From Alphaproteobacteria bacterium UBA1218 (GTDB lineage Bacteria; Pseudomonadota; Alphaproteobacteria; Rs-D84): 64,000 nucleotides of DNA. Positions 61,923 through 64,000 of the stretch are shown here, one piece after another (within the stretch, counting starts at the first letter, position 1; each line of letters opens with the position of its first letter). The notes under the pieces are model-generated. The model was not told where the DNA came from and made no database searches. It saw only the letters and a list, made by a program, of their open reading frames with translations. The DNA is taken from the NCBI GenBank assembly GCA_002309215.1, contig DBXG01000023.1:11948-75947 (forward strand), in the 5' to 3' direction. Made by a program: the position numbers and the translations under genes.

Positions 61923-62648
61923 TTATTTTTTGCCTTTATACAATTTTTCATAAATCTTTGTTTTTGGCAATTCACGAAAAGTCAAATACCAAGATTGCAC
62001 GTGTTTATTTTTATTGGCTGATTCAATTCGTTTTTGCATATCTGACACAGTCTGGGGCACAGGCTCGATTACTGGTAATCCAGGTTCCCAATCAGCAGGC
62101 GTTGATACACCAAACGCATCATTTGTTTGCAAAGCAACCAAGACCCTTAATATCTCTGCAATATTGCGACCTGTGGTTTGTGGATAATATAAGATAGTCC
62201 TGATTATTCCTTTGGGGTCTATTATAAATACTGCACGCACAGTTTTAGTATCGGAAATATTTGGATGAATCATACCGTACAATTTTGCTATGCTTAAATC
62301 AATATCAGCAATCACAGGAAATGTGATTTCAACATTTTTATAATCTTGGAATTTTATATCATCATGTATAGAACGAAACCACGCCAGATGAGATGGCAAG
62401 CCGCCCACAGACAAGCCAATAATATCTGTATTTAATTTTCTAAAATCATTATACGCGGCCTGGAAAGCCAGAAATTCTGTGGTACACACAGGCGTAAAAT
62501 CCATAGGATGCGAAAAGAAAACAACCCATCGCCCTGTATAATCGTCTGGAAATTTGATTTTCCCATTTGTAGTGATTGCGTTAAATTTTGGTGCAATATC
62601 ACCAATCAATGGGAATGTTTCACATGTTGTTATTATGTTTTCTGACAT
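61923..62648 (-). CDS. 1-Cys peroxiredoxin (Prx6-like)
   Basis: A 241-residue thioredoxin-fold peroxidase: PLIGDIAPKFNAITTNGKIKFPDDYTGRWVVFFSHPMDFTPVCTTEF (in part), with the peroxidatic Cys in PVCTTE, then LSVGGLPSHLAWFRSIHD, FPVIADIDLSIAKLYGM and RAVFIIDPKGIIRTILYYP. The long C-terminal arm and lack of an obvious resolving Cys match the Prx6 group. It reduces hydrogen or organic peroxides in the cytosol. Confidence 0.92.
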   Translation of the reverse strand: MSENIITTCETFPLIGDIAPKFNAITTNGKIKFPDDYTGRWVVFFSHPMDFTPVCTTEFLAFQAAYNDFRKLNTDIIGLSVGGLPSHLAWFRSIHDDIKFQDYKNVEITFPVIADIDLSIAKLYGMIHPNISDTKTVRAVFIIDPKGIIRTILYYPQTTGRNIAEILRVLVALQTNDAFGVSTPADWEPGLPVIEPVPQTVSDMQKRIESANKNKHVQSWYLTFRELPKTKIYEKLYKGKK

Positions 62649-62705
62649 AGAACCATAATACCAACAAATAGATAACTTTTTAATAAGACGGTTTTCTTAA
62701 AAAAG

Positions 62706-62734
62706 TTGCATTATACAGGCATTAAATATATAAT
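62706..62734 (+). promoter_or_regulatory. Promoter of the S51 peptidase gene
   Basis: TTGCAT (62706-62711), a 17-base spacer and TATAAT (62729-62734). AGAGGA lies before the ATG at 62762. Confidence 0.7.
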
Positions 62735-62761
62735 TTATATAATTATAAAAGAGGATACAAA

Positions 62762-63538
62762 ATGAGAAAAACTATTGTTGCGATTGGTGGCGGCGAGATA
62801 GGTAGAATCAAAGTCTATGACGATGGTCATACCGAACAAAAGCCAATTGAAACTATGTTAATTGATGAGAAGATAGTTAAATTAACCGGAAAAGACCATC
62901 CAACCTTGGTTTTTATCGGTGCTGCCTGCGGAGATAATCCAGCATATTACACAGCAGTAAAAAATCATTTTGAGAATAGACTTGGGGCAAGAACAATCAA
63001 TCTGGTTTTAACAAAACCAACAGATATTGATATCAAAAAAACAATAATGAATGCTGATATTATCTATATCGGTGGCGGTAATGTCACAGACTTGATGTCT
63101 GCACTACATGAAAAACACGTAGATAAGATGTTAATAGACGCATACAACAACGGCGTCATAATGTCTGGAAACAGTGCCGGTGGATGCGTCTGGTTTGAAT
63201 CATACGCTAATGATGAAGACGATGATTTTGATGGCACACAGGATACATTAAAGACAAAACCGGCGTTGGGACTTGTAAAAGGATTCTTTTATCCGCATTG
63301 GAACCAAAAGGCAAAAACAGGAATAGATAAAGATAATGTTTCCAAGCATGCAATCATGCAAATGTTGTGTGATGAACAAAAATACGGATACGGTGTTGAC
63401 GAAGGTGCTGCTCTCTTGATTCAAACAGATGACCAAGGACAAACTATAACGGAAATTATATCAAAAACTGGTGCAAAAATATATAAACTCTTGAAACCAA
63501 AACAACAGCATATAAATCCAGGAAAAGGCAGAGAGTAA
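62762..63538 (+). CDS. Peptidase S51 family protein (PepE/cyanophycinase-like)
   Basis: A 258-residue protein: KTIVAIGGGEIGRIK at the start, VFIGAACGDNPAYY, DIIYIGGGNVTDLMSALHEKHVDKML and the nucleophile elbow IMSGNSAGGCVWFE (Ser in GNSAGG), followed by KGFFYPHWNQ with a candidate catalytic His. This class I glutamine-amidotransferase-like fold is shared by dipeptidase E. Natural substrate unknown; Asp-containing dipeptides are typical. Confidence 0.88.
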   Translation: MRKTIVAIGGGEIGRIKVYDDGHTEQKPIETMLIDEKIVKLTGKDHPTLVFIGAACGDNPAYYTAVKNHFENRLGARTINLVLTKPTDIDIKKTIMNADIIYIGGGNVTDLMSALHEKHVDKMLIDAYNNGVIMSGNSAGGCVWFESYANDEDDDFDGTQDTLKTKPALGLVKGFFYPHWNQKAKTGIDKDNVSKHAIMQMLCDEQKYGYGVDEGAALLIQTDDQGQTITEIISKTGAKIYKLLKPKQQHINPGKGRE

Positions 63539-63545
63539 AAAATTA

Positions 63546-63575
63546 AACCCCGAATAAAATCGGGGTTGAATTTTT
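63546..63575 (+). terminator. Terminator after the S51 peptidase gene
   Basis: The stem AACCCCGA/TCGGGGTT (63546-63567) is followed closely by a T-run. Confidence 0.88.
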
Positions 63576-63953
63576 GGTAGCGGCGAAGGGATTCGCTCGC
63601 TCGGCACTTTATGCCGGCTGCGCGCAAATTTATAGTTGCTCGAACTTCGTTATACTCGTTCTCGCATACAAATTTACGGACCCAGGGTCCTCATCCGTCG
63701 TCACTAAACGGCTTCGGGATTGTTTCGCTGACGCTTCACTCCCTTGGCTCATTCGCTTCGCTCACCGGTATACTTTCGTCTACCTTTCGCCCGCGGGTCG
63801 GACCCCTGTGTCGGTGTCCAAAAAATATATAGCATGGCTTCGGGATTCGCTCGGCATAAATGCCTACGCGTCAACCGTAACGATTTTGGTGCGTTCACAC
63901 TTCCAAAATCTACTTGTTGTCGGACCCAGGGTCCTCATCTTTCGCGACTAAAC
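63575..63953. repeat. GC-rich tandem degenerate palindromic repeats
   Basis: Three related units start with GGGATTCG/GGGATTG-type text at about 63588, 63716 and 63842 and end in CGGACCC. The 19-mer CGGACCCAGGGTCCTCATC (palindrome GGACCC-A-GGGTCC) occurs at 63677-63695 and 63921-63939. The unit at 63588 holds CGGCA-N5-TGCCG, and the third carries a shorter GGCA/TGCC hairpin. Read on the minus strand, the first unit ends like a tRNA T arm, acceptor and ACCA. No gene is supported. Confidence 0.6.
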
Positions 63954-63963
63954 CAAAACAAAA

Positions 63964-63984
63964 AACGACCCATTGGGTCGTTTG
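63964..63984. terminator. Hairpin terminator near the right edge
   Basis: The stem AACGACCC/GGGTCGTT with an ATT loop is followed by TT. It could act on either strand. Confidence 0.7.
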
Positions 63985-63987
63985 TTA

Positions 63988-64000
63988 TTTTGGTAGCGGC
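63988..64000. repeat. Second copy of the TTTTGGTAGCGGC unit start (cut by edge)
   Basis: These 13 bases are identical to 63572-63584, again directly after a terminator. On the minus strand this could be the ACCA end of a tRNA gene lying beyond the window, or another repeat copy. Confidence 0.4.

Noticed and set aside
63574..63951. A 125-codon plus-strand frame at the right edge
   Set aside because: It covers tandem degenerate palindromic repeats; its composition follows the repeats, not coding sequence.
63575..63953. CRISPR array
   Set aside because: Repeats are degenerate and unevenly spaced, with no uniform spacers and no cas genes.

Overview
This window is AT-rich bacterial chromosome with standard stop codons, tightly packed genes and mostly housekeeping content. 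Several traits point to a Gram-negative proteobacterium, most likely a low-GC alphaproteobacterium of an uncultured, perhaps gut- or host-associated lineage: SecB, YajC-SecD, LolC/LolD, an LptF/LptG-type permease, MltA, a penicillin-binding-protein activator lipoprotein, AddB, FtsQ and an AspRS of alphaproteobacterial style. The placement is inference; no rRNA is present.

Layout. 1-8.2 kb: secD (cut by the window edge), yajC, mutL and greA on the minus strand; then an Lpt permease, a 43-residue membrane protein, a Xer recombinase, a J-domain protein, trxB and serS on the plus strand. 8.3-16.5 kb: typA, four surface-glycan glycosyltransferase genes, recA and an MFS transporter. 16.6-22.5 kb: ruvC, a DciA-like gene, mltA, secB, a uracil-DNA-glycosylase-like gene, yebC, ruvA and mnmE. 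22.5-33 kb: an exported protein, two tandem acyl-CoA-synthetase-like genes, exonuclease III, addB, engB, rsmI and an LpoA-like lipoprotein. 33-41.2 kb is an accessory, repeat-rich stretch: tRNA-Gly and tRNA-Tyr each followed by a matching hairpin element, a SemiSWEET transporter, a flavodoxin, a hydrolase, a kinase-like gene and a GT8 gene, two exported coiled-coil/Cys-rich proteins, and a DUF559 nuclease gene between inverted repeats. 41.2-51.2 kb: an envelope operon (small membrane proteins, LolDC, a secretin-like lipoprotein), ftsQ, an ftsA gene fused in frame to ribulose-phosphate 3-epimerase, tsaE and uvrB. 51.2-63.5 kb: AsmA, aspS, nitroreductase, tRNA-Thr, tlyA, alkD, a methyltransferase, a kinase, a second (archaeal-genre) AspRS, GNAT, peroxiredoxin and an S51 peptidase. 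The last 450 bases are GC-rich tandem degenerate repeats.

The most notable observations are: (1) T-box-type leaders in front of both aspartyl-tRNA synthetase genes, with the UGGN tRNA-sensing bulge and an apparent ribosome-site switch, unexpected in this kind of organism; (2) the FtsA-Rpe fusion, with the epimerase metal ligands retained; (3) five genes whose ATG lies exactly 7 nt after a good -10 box, implying leaderless mRNAs; (4) an inverted-repeat-flanked DUF559 unit with related solo repeats; (5) hairpins after two tRNA genes that keep their structure but not their sequence.

Functionally the window covers protein export and envelope biogenesis (Sec, Lol, Lpt, AsmA, MltA), recombination and repair (RecA, RuvA/C, MutL, AddB, UvrB, Xth, AlkD), translation (SerRS, two AspRS, TypA, MnmE, RsmI, TsaE, TlyA), cell division and surface glycan synthesis. 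All calls rest on reading the sequence and translations; no database search was run.
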